Notes under the pieces: model-generated
Database searches by the model: none
What the model saw: the letters and a program-made list of their open reading frames with translations, nothing else
Told to the model about the DNA's origin: nothing
Assembly: GCA_024640745.1 (NCBI GenBank)
Contig: JAHEEL010000023.1
Span: forward strand, 1 to 16,539
Length of the DNA stretch: 16,539 nucleotides
From: Actinomycetes bacterium
Lineage (GTDB): Bacteria; Actinomycetota; Acidimicrobiia; Spongiisociales; UBA5794
Direction of reading: 5' to 3'
Position numbers and translations under genes: made by a program
Shown: positions 1 through 7,460 of the stretch, one piece after another
Layout of the letters: each line of letters begins with the position of its first letter
How positions within the stretch are numbered: the first letter of the stretch is position 1

Positions 1-2
1 CG

Positions 3-1724
3 TCGTTCGCCGTCGACGACGGCTTCACCTACGAGATCCCGGACAATCTTCCGGCCCTAGAAATCGGCGACGTGGTCCGCGTTCCGGTGGGCGGGCGCAC
101 CCTCCGCGGTTGGGTCATCTCATTGGGCGACGAAGCCCCCGAACGTCCGCTCCGAGCGGTCGTATCCCGCTCCGGGACGTGGGGAGTGTTCAACGCCTCG
201 ATGCTCGGTTCGCTTCGGTGGGTCGCGACCCACTACGTGGCGCCGTTGTCGACAGTGCTCAGCCGATGTGCACCGCCGAACATCCCGCGTGCCAAGCCCA
301 AGGATGCCGTGTCGGAGGTCGATGTGCCGACCGGACCCCTGACGGCATGGGGGGAGCGCCAGACCCGCTCCGGTCGCACCCGGCCGGGATATGTGCTCAG
401 CGGAGATCCGCTCTCGGCGACGCTCTCGGCCGTCGGGCCTGTGCTCGCCTCGGGTCGCAACGTCGTCGTAACGGCGCCGACCGTCGTCGAAGTCGCCGAC
501 GTGGCCGAACGGCTTCGCCGGGCGCTGGGGAGGCGGGTGTTGACTGCGACGAGCCAGGATTCAGCCGCCGTTCGGACTGTGGCGTGGACGAAGCTCGCTC
601 GGGGTACCGGCAGCCTCGTGATCGGGACACGAGAGGTCGCGTTCTGGGGCGCGAACGATCTCGGTCTCGCGTTGGTGCTCGATGAGGGCCGCCGGGGCTA
701 CAAGTCTCCGCAGACGCCGACCTACAACGTGCGCGACGTGCTCCGAAGACGATCGACGATCGAACGCTTCCCGCTCCTCCTCACCGGAGCCGTTCCGACG
801 TCCGAGGCAGTGGCGGCCGGTCCCGAGATGATTCGCGCCCGACGGCGCATCTGGCCCCTCGTGGAAGTGGTGGATCGGTCGTCAGAGCATGAGAGCCACG
901 GCATAATCACGGAATCGGTGCGGCGTGCAATCGCCGGCTCTGGCGAGTCGGCGAGCGTCCTTGCGTTGGTGCCGCGCCGTGGGACGTCCTACCGATGCGT
1001 CCGCTGTCGAACGCTTCGTCGCTGTCCGACTTGTGATGCGATGCTCGAGCGCGACGGGCATTGTCCTCGCTGCAATGCGTCCAGTTCGGCGTGCGATCAC
1101 TGCGGCGGCACGAGGTTCGAAGCGCTCGGAGCCGGTGTCCGGCGGATCGTCGAAGACCTCGGCCGCATCTTCGGGTCAGACGTGGGGCCGACCGGATCGG
1201 GTCGGCGTATCAGCGTCGGTACCGAGCGGGACCTTGCCGGTCTCGCCCCGGTTGATCTGGTCATCGTGGTGGACCCCGACGTCTGGATACTGGCGCCGAA
1301 CTACCGGGCCGGCGAGGATGCGCTCCGACTCCTCGTGCGCGCTGTGCTCGCGGCGAAGCCGGGTCGCGGGCGGCGCGCCGTCGTCCAAACCTCGATACCC
1401 GATCATCCTGTCTTCGACGCGCTGCGCAGCGGCGACCCGATGCCGTTCATGACCTCCATCATCGCCCGACGCGAGGAGACAGGATTCCCGCCGGTGGGCG
1501 AGCTGATCGCGCTCGAGACCGACGCACCGGATGCCCATGCCATGCTGGCCGATGCAGCGTCCGAGGCGACCCTTCTCGGGCCCGCAAGCGATGGGGAGCG
1601 CCAGCGATGGTTGATCCAAGGGGCGGATCTGGCGCGGACGCGGCTTCGGCTTCGCTCGGCCGTGGGCACGCTACGCGACGGTGGATTCCGGGTCCGCGTC
1701 GATGCCGACCCGATCGATCTCTAG
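3..1724 (+). CDS. priA: PriA-type primosomal protein, helicase-degenerate, 5' end missing
   Basis: The frame is open from the left edge of the window, so the true start lies upstream; the GTG at 72 is internal, because the residues before it (FAVDDGFTYEIPDNLPALEIGDVV) match the PriA N-terminal DNA-binding domain. 573 residues are visible. PriA rebuilds the replisome at stalled forks. Eight cysteines in four CxxC-type pairs, encoded between about 996 and 1103, form the zinc-binding domain, and the C-terminal ETGFPP region is typical. The Walker A segment is missing: where GxTGSGKT should be, the sequence reads ASGRNVVVTAPT (about 450-485). The DEAH box is reduced to LVLDEGRRG. Loss of helicase motifs is established for actinobacterial PriA proteins, which probably keep only the loading and scaffold role. 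It stops 51 nt before def. Confidence 0.9.
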   Translation, partial: SFAVDDGFTYEIPDNLPALEIGDVVRVPVGGRTLRGWVISLGDEAPERPLRAVVSRSGTWGVFNASMLGSLRWVATHYVAPLSTVLSRCAPPNIPRAKPKDAVSEVDVPTGPLTAWGERQTRSGRTRPGYVLSGDPLSATLSAVGPVLASGRNVVVTAPTVVEVADVAERLRRALGRRVLTATSQDSAAVRTVAWTKLARGTGSLVIGTREVAFWGANDLGLALVLDEGRRGYKSPQTPTYNVRDVLRRRSTIERFPLLLTGAVPTSEAVAAGPEMIRARRRIWPLVEVVDRSSEHESHGIITESVRRAIAGSGESASVLALVPRRGTSYRCVRCRTLRRCPTCDAMLERDGHCPRCNASSSACDHCGGTRFEALGAGVRRIVEDLGRIFGSDVGPTGSGRRISVGTERDLAGLAPVDLVIVVDPDVWILAPNYRAGEDALRLLVRAVLAAKPGRGRRAVVQTSIPDHPVFDALRSGDPMPFMTSIIARREETGFPPVGELIALETDAPDAHAMLADAASEATLLGPASDGERQRWLIQGADLARTRLRLRSAVGTLRDGGFRVRVDADPIDL

Positions 1725-1760
1725 TCCCCAGCTCATGTGGCTACTGGTCACCAGACTCGG

Positions 1761-1766
1761 TACCCT
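1761..1766 (+). promoter_or_regulatory. Candidate -10 box for a leaderless def transcript
   Basis: TACCCT ends 9 nt before the ATG of def at 1776, and no Shine-Dalgarno sequence is visible before that ATG. No good -35 is present; TGGCTA at 1738-1743 has the right spacing but is weak. This fits a leaderless mRNA starting at or next to the start codon. Confidence 0.4.
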
Positions 1767-1775
1767 GACCTGCCA

Positions 1776-2273
1776 ATGGCGATCTACCCCATTCGCGTCT
1801 TCCCCGATCCCGTGCTGCGAACGGGGACATCGCCCGTGACCGACTTCGGCCCCGACCTGCGACGTCTTGCCGACGACATGCTCGAGACCATGTATGCCGC
1901 CCCGGGTGTGGGGTTGGCGGCACCGCAGATCGGCATCTCGAGGCAGGTCTTCGTCGCCGACATCGGCGATGGCCCATTTGCGATGGTGAACCCGGAGATC
2001 ATCGAAATCTCCGGCAAGTGGAAGTTCGAGGAAGGCTGCCTGTCGGTGCCCGGCCGATGGTGGGAGTTTGCCCGCCCCGCGTTTGCGCGGGCTCGCGGTT
2101 TCGACCTCGACGGCAACCCCGTTGAGTACGCCGGCGACGAGCTGATGGGCCGACTCCTCCAACATGAGATCGATCACCTCAGCGGCCTGCTGCTGCTCGA
2201 TCGGCTGCCGCGCCGGATGCGGAAGGAAGCGCTCCGGGAAATTCGGGAATCCGCGCAACCGGGCGCCATCTGA
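1776..2273 (+). CDS. def: Peptide deformylase
   Basis: Removes the formyl group from the N-terminal methionine of new proteins; a metal-dependent cytosolic enzyme. All three family motifs are present: GVGLAAPQ (residues 44-51), EGCLS (86-90, with metal ligand Cys88) and HEIDHL (130-135, with ligands His130 and His134 and catalytic Glu131). At 165 residues the length is normal. I chose the ATG at 1776 because MAIYPIRVFPDPVLR is the family N-terminus; a longer frame from GTG 1737 adds 13 residues without homology and without a ribosome binding site. Its stop overlaps the start of fmt (TGATG), so the two enzymes that add and remove formyl-Met are co-translated. Confidence 0.95.
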   Translation: MAIYPIRVFPDPVLRTGTSPVTDFGPDLRRLADDMLETMYAAPGVGLAAPQIGISRQVFVADIGDGPFAMVNPEIIEISGKWKFEEGCLSVPGRWWEFARPAFARARGFDLDGNPVEYAGDELMGRLLQHEIDHLSGLLLLDRLPRRMRKEALREIRESAQPGAI

Positions 2274-3193
2274 TGAGGGCGATCTTCCTCGGTACTCCGG
2301 CAGCGGCGATCCCGAGTCTTGCGGCGCTCGTCGACGTTGCGGATATCGCCGTAGTGGTGACCAGGCCCGACCGAGCGAAGGGCCGTTCCGGCAAGCCATC
2401 CCCGCCGCCGGTGAAGCTCGCAGCGCAGGAGTGGGGCCTGCGCGTTGCGCAGCCGGCGACCCGCTCGGAGACCGAACGGGTATTGCACGATGCCGATGCC
2501 GATATCGGAGTGGTCGTCGCCTATGGGCGGATCCTCAGCGCTGCAGCGCTTGCGTCCACGCCGGCGGGCTTCGTCAACGTGCACTTCTCACTGCTGCCGC
2601 GATGGCGAGGGGCTGCGCCGGTTGAACGCGCGATCCTGGCCGGCGACGACACGACCGGCGTCAGCCTCATGCAGCTCGACGAAGGCCTCGACACCGGCCC
2701 GGTGATCGCCGCCGTAGAGACGCCGATTGCATCGGACGAGACAGGCGGCTCGCTCACCGGCCGGCTTGCCTACCTCGGAGCGATGATGATCGACGATGTG
2801 ATACCCAACCTCCTCGCCGGCCGGCTCGAAGCGGCGCCGCAACTCAGGACCGGTGTCAGTGCGGCCGAGATGCTCTCGCGGAGCGAAGGCCGCCTGGATT
2901 CCTCGTGGCGGGTCGAATATGCCGAACGAGCGATCCGGGCGTTCAACCCACGTCCCGGGGCGTGGTTCGAGATGGACGGCGATCGCTTCCGCGTGCACCG
3001 CGCATCGATGTCCGAGGAATCCGTGACCCCCGGCGTCGTCGCAGCCTTCAACGGGGACGCGGTGATGGGGTTCCACGGGGGGAGCCTGACCATCGAGATC
3101 ATTCAGCCGGCGGGCAAGGCACCGATGTCCGGCACCGCGTGGCTCAACGGGCGGCGGGGCGTGGGTGGGCGCATCGATCCGGCCGATGAATGA
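2273..3193 (+). CDS. fmt: Methionyl-tRNA formyltransferase
   Basis: Transfers a formyl group from 10-formyl-tetrahydrofolate to initiator Met-tRNA. The start overlaps the def stop by 1 nt. The N-terminal Rossmann-type domain has FLGTPAAAIPSL and the PDRAKGR loop (32-38). The active-site block NVHFSLLPRWRGAAP holds Asn102 and His104, and Asp140 follows in LDEGLDTG; these match the N/H/D triad of the E. coli enzyme. A C-terminal OB-like domain (about 205-306) with the AIRAFNPRPGAW signature binds the tRNA. 306 residues is normal. Its last codons overlap the rsmB start by 4 nt (ATGA). Confidence 0.95.
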   Translation: MRAIFLGTPAAAIPSLAALVDVADIAVVVTRPDRAKGRSGKPSPPPVKLAAQEWGLRVAQPATRSETERVLHDADADIGVVVAYGRILSAAALASTPAGFVNVHFSLLPRWRGAAPVERAILAGDDTTGVSLMQLDEGLDTGPVIAAVETPIASDETGGSLTGRLAYLGAMMIDDVIPNLLAGRLEAAPQLRTGVSAAEMLSRSEGRLDSSWRVEYAERAIRAFNPRPGAWFEMDGDRFRVHRASMSEESVTPGVVAAFNGDAVMGFHGGSLTIEIIQPAGKAPMSGTAWLNGRRGVGGRIDPADE

Positions 3194-4413
3194 AGCGCGG
3201 CGTTGAGGCGCGCGCCGTTGCCGCCGATCTCCTGCGACGGATCGTGGACGAGGGTGCGTACTCGAATGTGGTGATCCGAACCGGCACGCAGGACCTGCAG
3301 CGCCAAGACGTGCTCTTCGTTCAGCGGCTCGTGTACACCGCCATTCGATATCTCAATCGCATCGATCGAACGATCGACGAGCGAATCTCCCGCCCGGTCG
3401 ACGATACGGTCAGATCGGTCCTGCGGATCGGTGTCGCCGAGATCCTATTCGCGGACGCTGAACCGCATGCTGCAGTGGATTCGGCCGTCGAGAGCGTACG
3501 CGTGCTCGACAACCCGCGAGCGGCCGGATTCGTCAACGGTGTGCTCCGCAACGTGATTCGGCACGGAGAACCGGCGCTGCCGGATGGTCCGCCGGGCGAG
3601 GCATTGCGCTACGGGGTCCCGGGGTGGCTCTTCGACGACCTCGTCGCGGAATACGGCGACGACTGGGCGCGTGCGTTCCTCGAAGCCTCGAATCGGGCCA
3701 CGCGCGTCGGCGTGCGCAGACGCTCCGGGGCGCCGCCGGGGGAGCGCATCCCCGGAATCGAGGATGCGTTCCTGGTGGAGGATGTGGCGGAGCATCGAGA
3801 AGCGATTGCATCGGGCAACCTGGTCATCGCGGACCCGTCTTCCACAGCGGTTGTCGCAGCTCTGGATCCGCGTCCGGGTGACCGAGTGGTCGATCTGGCG
3901 GCTGCGCCCGGCGGAAAAGTGCTGCATCTCTGGGACCGAATCAACGGCGTTGGGATGGTGATTGCCATGGACCGCCATCCAAGGCGAGCCGCAACGGCGC
4001 AACGGCGACTCGAGCGGCTGAAGGTCGCTATTCCGTGGGTGATCGGTGACGCCGCCGTCCCGCCGTTCCGGGCAGCGTCGTTCGATCGGGTCCTGCTCGA
4101 CGCGCCGTGCACCGGGTTGGGAACGCTGCGACGACGCCCAGAGATCCGGCACCGGGTCGATCCGACCAGCGCCTCGGCAGCCGGACTGCTTCAGCGCAGC
4201 ATGGTCGAGGCGGCGCTCGCGCTCGTGCGGCCGGGGGGGCGTCTGATCTACTCGGTGTGCACCGTTACGCCGGAGGAGACCGTGGATGTGGTCGCCGGTC
4301 TGGACGCTCGGGCGCCGGCCGACATACCCGGCGCCCGGCTCGACGGTGGGGTGCTCCTCGCCCCGCACGACACCGGGTCGGACGGCATGTTCATCGCCGT
4401 AATCGATCGCTGA
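3190..4413 (+). CDS. rsmB: 16S rRNA (cytosine-967-C5)-methyltransferase RsmB/Sun
   Basis: An SAM-dependent enzyme making m5C967 in 16S rRNA. Residues 1 to about 130 form a NusB-like RNA-binding domain (LVYTAIRYLNRIDRTID...AEILF). The C-terminal part is the NOL1/NOP2/Sun methyltransferase: SAM motif VVDLAAAPGGK (233-243), motif IV LLDAPCTGLG with Cys307, and motif VI YSVCTVTPEE with catalytic Cys357. The usual YSTC is YSVC here, but the cysteine is kept. At 407 residues it is shorter than the roughly 430-450 typical of E. coli-type RsmB; the linker near 170-215 looks trimmed. It is last in the def-fmt-rsmB overlap group. Confidence 0.92.
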   Translation: MKRGVEARAVAADLLRRIVDEGAYSNVVIRTGTQDLQRQDVLFVQRLVYTAIRYLNRIDRTIDERISRPVDDTVRSVLRIGVAEILFADAEPHAAVDSAVESVRVLDNPRAAGFVNGVLRNVIRHGEPALPDGPPGEALRYGVPGWLFDDLVAEYGDDWARAFLEASNRATRVGVRRRSGAPPGERIPGIEDAFLVEDVAEHREAIASGNLVIADPSSTAVVAALDPRPGDRVVDLAAAPGGKVLHLWDRINGVGMVIAMDRHPRRAATAQRRLERLKVAIPWVIGDAAVPPFRAASFDRVLLDAPCTGLGTLRRRPEIRHRVDPTSASAAGLLQRSMVEAALALVRPGGRLIYSVCTVTPEETVDVVAGLDARAPADIPGARLDGGVLLAPHDTGSDGMFIAVIDR

Positions 4414-4469
4414 TCGCACGGTCACCTCGATCCCGGGGCTCCAGAGGTTTCACCGAGACGAGAACCGGA

Positions 4470-4475
4470 TACACT
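4470..4475 (+). promoter_or_regulatory. Candidate -10 box for a leaderless rpe transcript
   Basis: TACACT ends 8 nt before the GTG start of rpe at 4484, and no Shine-Dalgarno sequence precedes that GTG. The -35 region (around 4447-4453, GTTTCAC) is weak. The spacing predicts a leaderless mRNA, so rpe and the next gene can be transcribed separately from rsmB. Confidence 0.5.
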
Positions 4476-4483
4476 CGCACATC

Positions 4484-5146
4484 GTGATCAAGCCACCTCG
4501 AATCGCCCCGTCCATCCTTGCCGCGGACTTCGCTCATCTCGCCGACGATGTCGGCCGGATCGAAGATCACGTCGACCTGCTCCACCTCGACGTCATGGAC
4601 GGCCACTTCGTTCCGAACATCTCGTTTGGCATGCCCGTCATTGCCTCCGTGCGCGCAACGACCGATCTCAAGCTCGACTGCCACCTCATGACCCTCAACC
4701 CCGACTTCTACTTCGACGACATCAAGGCGGCCGGCGGCGATCTTGCCACGGTGCATATCGAGGTGTTTCCCGATCCCACGGCGGTTGCGGCATTGGCCAG
4801 GGACGCCGGGCTGGAGTTCGGTATCGTCATCAACCCGCCGACGCCGTTCGAGGCGATTGAACCGTTCATCGAGCTCGCCGACATGGTGGTGGTCATGTCA
4901 GTCCACCCCGGCTTTGGAGGGCAATCGTTCATCGAGAGCGTGCTGCCGAAGATCGAGCGGGTCAGGAAGTTCGTTGATTCCTCGGGACTTGCTACCGATA
5001 TAGAAGTCGACGGCGGGATCGATGCGAAAACGATCGGACCGGCCCGGGACGCGGGCGCCGACGTGTTTGTGGCGGGAACGTCGGTATTCCGGGCTCCCGA
5101 CCCGGTCGCCGCCGTGCAGGGACTCAGAAGCGCGATCGGCCAGTAG
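4484..5146 (+). CDS. rpe: Ribulose-phosphate 3-epimerase
   Basis: Interconverts ribulose-5-phosphate and xylulose-5-phosphate in the pentose phosphate pathway; ribulose-5-phosphate is also the substrate of the RibB half of the ribBA product encoded 3.6 kb downstream. It is a TIM-barrel protein with the full signature set: APSILAADF near the N-terminus, LLHLDVMDGHFVPN (metal-binding His and Asp), VVVMSVHPGFGGQSF (phosphate loop), EVDGGI and AGTSVF near the C-terminus. 220 residues is standard. The GTG start gives MIKPPRIAPSILAADF, the family N-terminus. The stop lies 7 nt before the next gene. Confidence 0.96.
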   Translation: MIKPPRIAPSILAADFAHLADDVGRIEDHVDLLHLDVMDGHFVPNISFGMPVIASVRATTDLKLDCHLMTLNPDFYFDDIKAAGGDLATVHIEVFPDPTAVAALARDAGLEFGIVINPPTPFEAIEPFIELADMVVVMSVHPGFGGQSFIESVLPKIERVRKFVDSSGLATDIEVDGGIDAKTIGPARDAGADVFVAGTSVFRAPDPVAAVQGLRSAIGQ

Positions 5147-5153
5147 AGGGACC

Positions 5154-6080
5154 ATGGGAGATCGGATCCTTGTCGTCGACGACGACCCGGACATCCTGCA
5201 GTACGTGAAGATGAACCTCGAGCGCGAGGGCTTCGAGACGACAACCGCCTCGAACGGCATCGAGGCGTTGCAGATGGCCGCGGCGCACCCGCCGGCGCTG
5301 GTGCTCCTCGACGTGATGATGCCCGGCATGGACGGGCTCACAACGCTCCGACACCTCCGCAATGACGCGGCCACTTCCAGCGTTCCGGTGGTGATGCTCA
5401 CGGCGCGAGCTCTCGCGAAAGATCGTGTGAAGGGCCTCGACCTCGGCGCGGACGACTACATCACAAAGCCGTTCGCGGTCGAAGAGCTGATTGCCCGCGT
5501 CGGAACGGTCATCCGCCGCGCCCAGCAGATGCGGGATGTGTCGCCGCTGACGGGCCTTCCGGGCAACTTTCGGATCGCGGCAGAGCTCGAGCACAGAATC
5601 GAGGCGCGCGGCCCCGTCGCGGTGGTCTACGGGGATCTCGACAACTTCAAGGCGTTCAACGACCACTACGGATTCATGCGCGGCGACACCGTGATCAAGT
5701 TCACCGCGACCACCTTGACGGATGCTGCGGCGGCCTGCGGCGATCCCAATGCATTCGTTGGTCATGTGGGAGGGGACGACTTCATCGCAGTCATCGACCC
5801 AGAGGTGGTTGATGAGTTCTGCGGCAGCGTCATCCAAACGTTCGATGATGGGATCCTCGACTTCTACGACACCGCCGATGCTCTTCAGGGGTACATCGAG
5901 GTCACGGATCGACGCGGCGAGCGACACGCGTTCCCGATCGTGTCTTTCTCGATGGGCGTTGTGACCAATCAGTACCGGGCGATCGCCTCCGAATGGGAAG
6001 CGTCGGCGATCGCCTCCGAGATGAAGGAATTCGCGAAGCGCCAGCCGGGGTCGACCTACTCGATCGACCGGCGCCAGTAG
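5154..6080 (+). CDS. Response regulator with a C-terminal GGDEF-like (GGDDF) domain
   Basis: 308 residues in two domains. Residues 1 to about 122 are a receiver domain: acidic pocket DDD 9-11, phospho-acceptor Asp53, Thr83 and Lys105 all present. Residues about 130-305 are GGDEF-type: SPLTGLPGN (130-138), then GDLDNFKAFNDHYG (160-173) with metal-binding Asp161. The signature is GGDDF (206-210) instead of GG(D/E)EF. At the place where an inhibitory RxxD site would sit, the sequence is DPNA, so no product-feedback site is apparent. It could make or bind c-di-GMP or be an inactive signalling domain; sequence alone cannot decide. The start at 5154 follows AGAGGG (5145-5150), which overlaps the rpe stop, so it is probably co-transcribed with rpe. 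No cognate histidine kinase is nearby. Confidence 0.88.
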   Translation: MGDRILVVDDDPDILQYVKMNLEREGFETTTASNGIEALQMAAAHPPALVLLDVMMPGMDGLTTLRHLRNDAATSSVPVVMLTARALAKDRVKGLDLGADDYITKPFAVEELIARVGTVIRRAQQMRDVSPLTGLPGNFRIAAELEHRIEARGPVAVVYGDLDNFKAFNDHYGFMRGDTVIKFTATTLTDAAAACGDPNAFVGHVGGDDFIAVIDPEVVDEFCGSVIQTFDDGILDFYDTADALQGYIEVTDRRGERHAFPIVSFSMGVVTNQYRAIASEWEASAIASEMKEFAKRQPGSTYSIDRRQ

Positions 6081-6169
6081 CAGGCTCGGAGTAGCAGGGC
6101 CTGAGACCCGAGACGATCGACCCAAGACAGCCGCCCCGGTCTCTTGTCGAGCGTCCTGCGTCGGGCGTC
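6076..6169 (+). repeat. Degenerate 14-nt-period repeat with an inverted arm, at the 3' end of the regulator gene
   Basis: A 14-nt period begins at the stop codon of the regulator: AGTAGCAGG recurs at 6076 and 6090, then GACCCGAGACGATC (6105-6118) and GACCCAAGACAGCC (6119-6132). After a short spacer, 6138-6169 carries related sequence on the opposite strand (GTCTCTTGTCGAGCGTC), so the RNA could form an imperfect hairpin. The unit matches the consensus GAYCCRAGACGCTC of the larger array in the end of ribH at 9719-9899, so this looks like a decayed second copy of the same family. It could also serve as a terminator for rpe and the regulator. Confidence 0.65.
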
Positions 6170-6222
6170 GCGCATCTGGCGACGGGCCACTCAGAACCGG
6201 TCTGCCACCCTGCAAATCCCGC

Positions 6223-6228
6223 TATTGT
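6223..6228 (+). promoter_or_regulatory. Weak candidate -10 box for the riboflavin operon
   Basis: TATTGT ends 8 nt before the first base of riboswitch helix P1. This is the right distance for transcription to begin just before the aptamer. No convincing -35 is visible 16-18 nt upstream, so this is a positional suggestion only. Confidence 0.25.
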
Positions 6229-6236
6229 TCAGGCAG

Positions 6237-6356
6237 CCCCCTTCAGGGCAGGGTGCAATTCCCGACCGGCGGTGAAAGCCCGCGACCCCCGTTCCACGGG
6301 GCGGATCCGGTGAAAATCCGGGGCCGACGGTGACAGTCCGGATGGGAGAAGGAGGG
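6237..6356 (+). ncRNA. FMN riboswitch (RFN element) controlling ribD-ribE-ribBA-ribH
   Basis: The conserved RFN blocks appear in order: CTTCAGGGCAGGGTG (6241-6255), CCCGACCGGCGGTGAAAGCC (6261-6280), CGCGA, a variable hairpin (CCCCCGTTCCACGGGG, 6286-6301), GGTGAAAATCCGGGGCCGAC (6309-6328), then AGTCCGGATG (6335-6344). The closing helix P1 pairs CCCCCTTC (6237-6244) with GAAGGAGGG (6348-6356). That 3' strand is also the ribosome binding site of ribD (AGGAGG, 6350-6355). Established role: FMN binding stabilises P1. Inference: FMN therefore hides the ribosome binding site directly and represses translation of the operon. Confidence 0.96.
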
Positions 6357-6359
6357 CGT

Positions 6360-7460
6360 GTGTCGCGTCGCGTCGAGGACAATCTGTTCCCAACGCACCG
6401 CGCGGATGAGTTGATGCAGCGAGCGCTCGGCTTGACCGAGGCAACGATGCCGCATCCGAATCCGCGGGTCGGTGCGATCGTGGTATCCCCCGCCGGTGAT
6501 GTTCTCGCCGAGCGCGCCCATCTCGCTGCGGGCACGCCGCACGCTGAGGCTGCGGCCCTTGCCGAAGCCGGAGCGGCCGCTCGGGGATCCACGCTGGTCG
6601 TCACACTGGAGCCGTGTGCTCATCACGGCCGAACGCCGCCATGCGCCGACGCTGTGATCGACGCTGGAGTTGCGCGTGTCGTGGTGGGCGTCGTCGACCC
6701 CGATCCGCGCGTCGCCGGGATGGGAATCGAACGAATGCGCGACGCCGGCATCGAAGTGATCGCCGGGATCGAAGAGGCTGCGGTGCGATCCAACGACCCC
6801 GCCTACTTCCACCACCGGTCGACCGGCAGGCCGCTGGTGACGTTGAAGGTCGCCATGACCCTCGACGGGCAATCCGCGGCTGCGGACGGTACCTCGCAGT
6901 GGATCACCGGCCCGGAGGCCAGGAGCGACGCTCACCGACTTCGGGCCGAGAACGATGCCGTGCTCGTCGGGAATGGAACCGTCCTGGCCGACGACCCCCG
7001 CCTCGATGTGCGGATCGACGGCTACGACGGACCGCAGCCTCGACCGGTCATCGTTGCCGGACGACGTCCAATCCCCCCAACCGCCGCCCTGCTTGGACGC
7101 GGACCGATCATCTTCGCGCCGGAACCGATGCCGCATCCATGCGACGGTCCCGATCAGCCTGTCGTCATGCCCGGACGGGACGGCGTCGACCTCGTCGGCG
7201 TCGTCAAGCACCTCGGCGGCGAGGGCGTGCTTTCGGTGCTCGTGGAAGGCGGATCCAAGATCGCCGGCTCCGCTCTTCGAGCCGGAATCGTGGATCGGAT
7301 CGTCCTCTATTTCGGAGCAAAGCTCGCAGCCGGCATCGGGCTACCGGCGATTGCAGGAAGGCTCGAGACGATCTTGGACGCCCGAGATCTGTCGATCACC
7401 CATGTCAGCAGGCTCGGTCCGGATCTCCGGATTGACGCCATTCTCGAGAGTGGAGGGTGA
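6360..7460 (+). CDS. ribD: Bifunctional diaminohydroxyphosphoribosylaminopyrimidine deaminase / 5-amino-6-(5-phosphoribosylamino)uracil reductase
   Basis: Catalyses the deamination and side-chain reduction steps of riboflavin synthesis, downstream of GTP cyclohydrolase II. The deaminase half has HAE (His61, Glu63) and PCAHHGRTPPC (Cys86, Cys95), the complete zinc site. The reductase half has TLKVAMTLDGQSA, SQWITG and VLVEGGSK (NADPH and substrate binding). 366 residues is normal. I chose GTG 6360 because it lies 4 nt after AGGAGG (6350-6355) and 14 residues ahead of the conserved ADELMQRAL block; the in-frame GTG 6330 and ATG 6342 lie inside the riboswitch. First gene of the rib operon. Confidence 0.94.
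   Translation: MSRRVEDNLFPTHRADELMQRALGLTEATMPHPNPRVGAIVVSPAGDVLAERAHLAAGTPHAEAAALAEAGAAARGSTLVVTLEPCAHHGRTPPCADAVIDAGVARVVVGVVDPDPRVAGMGIERMRDAGIEVIAGIEEAAVRSNDPAYFHHRSTGRPLVTLKVAMTLDGQSAAADGTSQWITGPEARSDAHRLRAENDAVLVGNGTVLADDPRLDVRIDGYDGPQPRPVIVAGRRPIPPTAALLGRGPIIFAPEPMPHPCDGPDQPVVMPGRDGVDLVGVVKHLGGEGVLSVLVEGGSKIAGSALRAGIVDRIVLYFGAKLAAGIGLPAIAGRLETILDARDLSITHVSRLGPDLRIDAILESGG

Noticed and set aside
1671..2399. A 242-residue minus-strand frame opposite def.
   Set aside because: It lies entirely over priA end, def and fmt, has no recognisable domain, and is of the kind expected by chance in high-GC coding DNA. The other antisense frames over 500 nt (such as 3445-4425, 5124-6215, 6243-7211, 8365-9327 and 13076-14137) were rejected for the same reason.
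4414..4483. Terminator between rsmB and rpe.
   Set aside because: Only short, interrupted pairings (CCTC/GAGG, GGTT/AACC) are visible, and the second overlaps the rpe promoter. Too weak to annotate.
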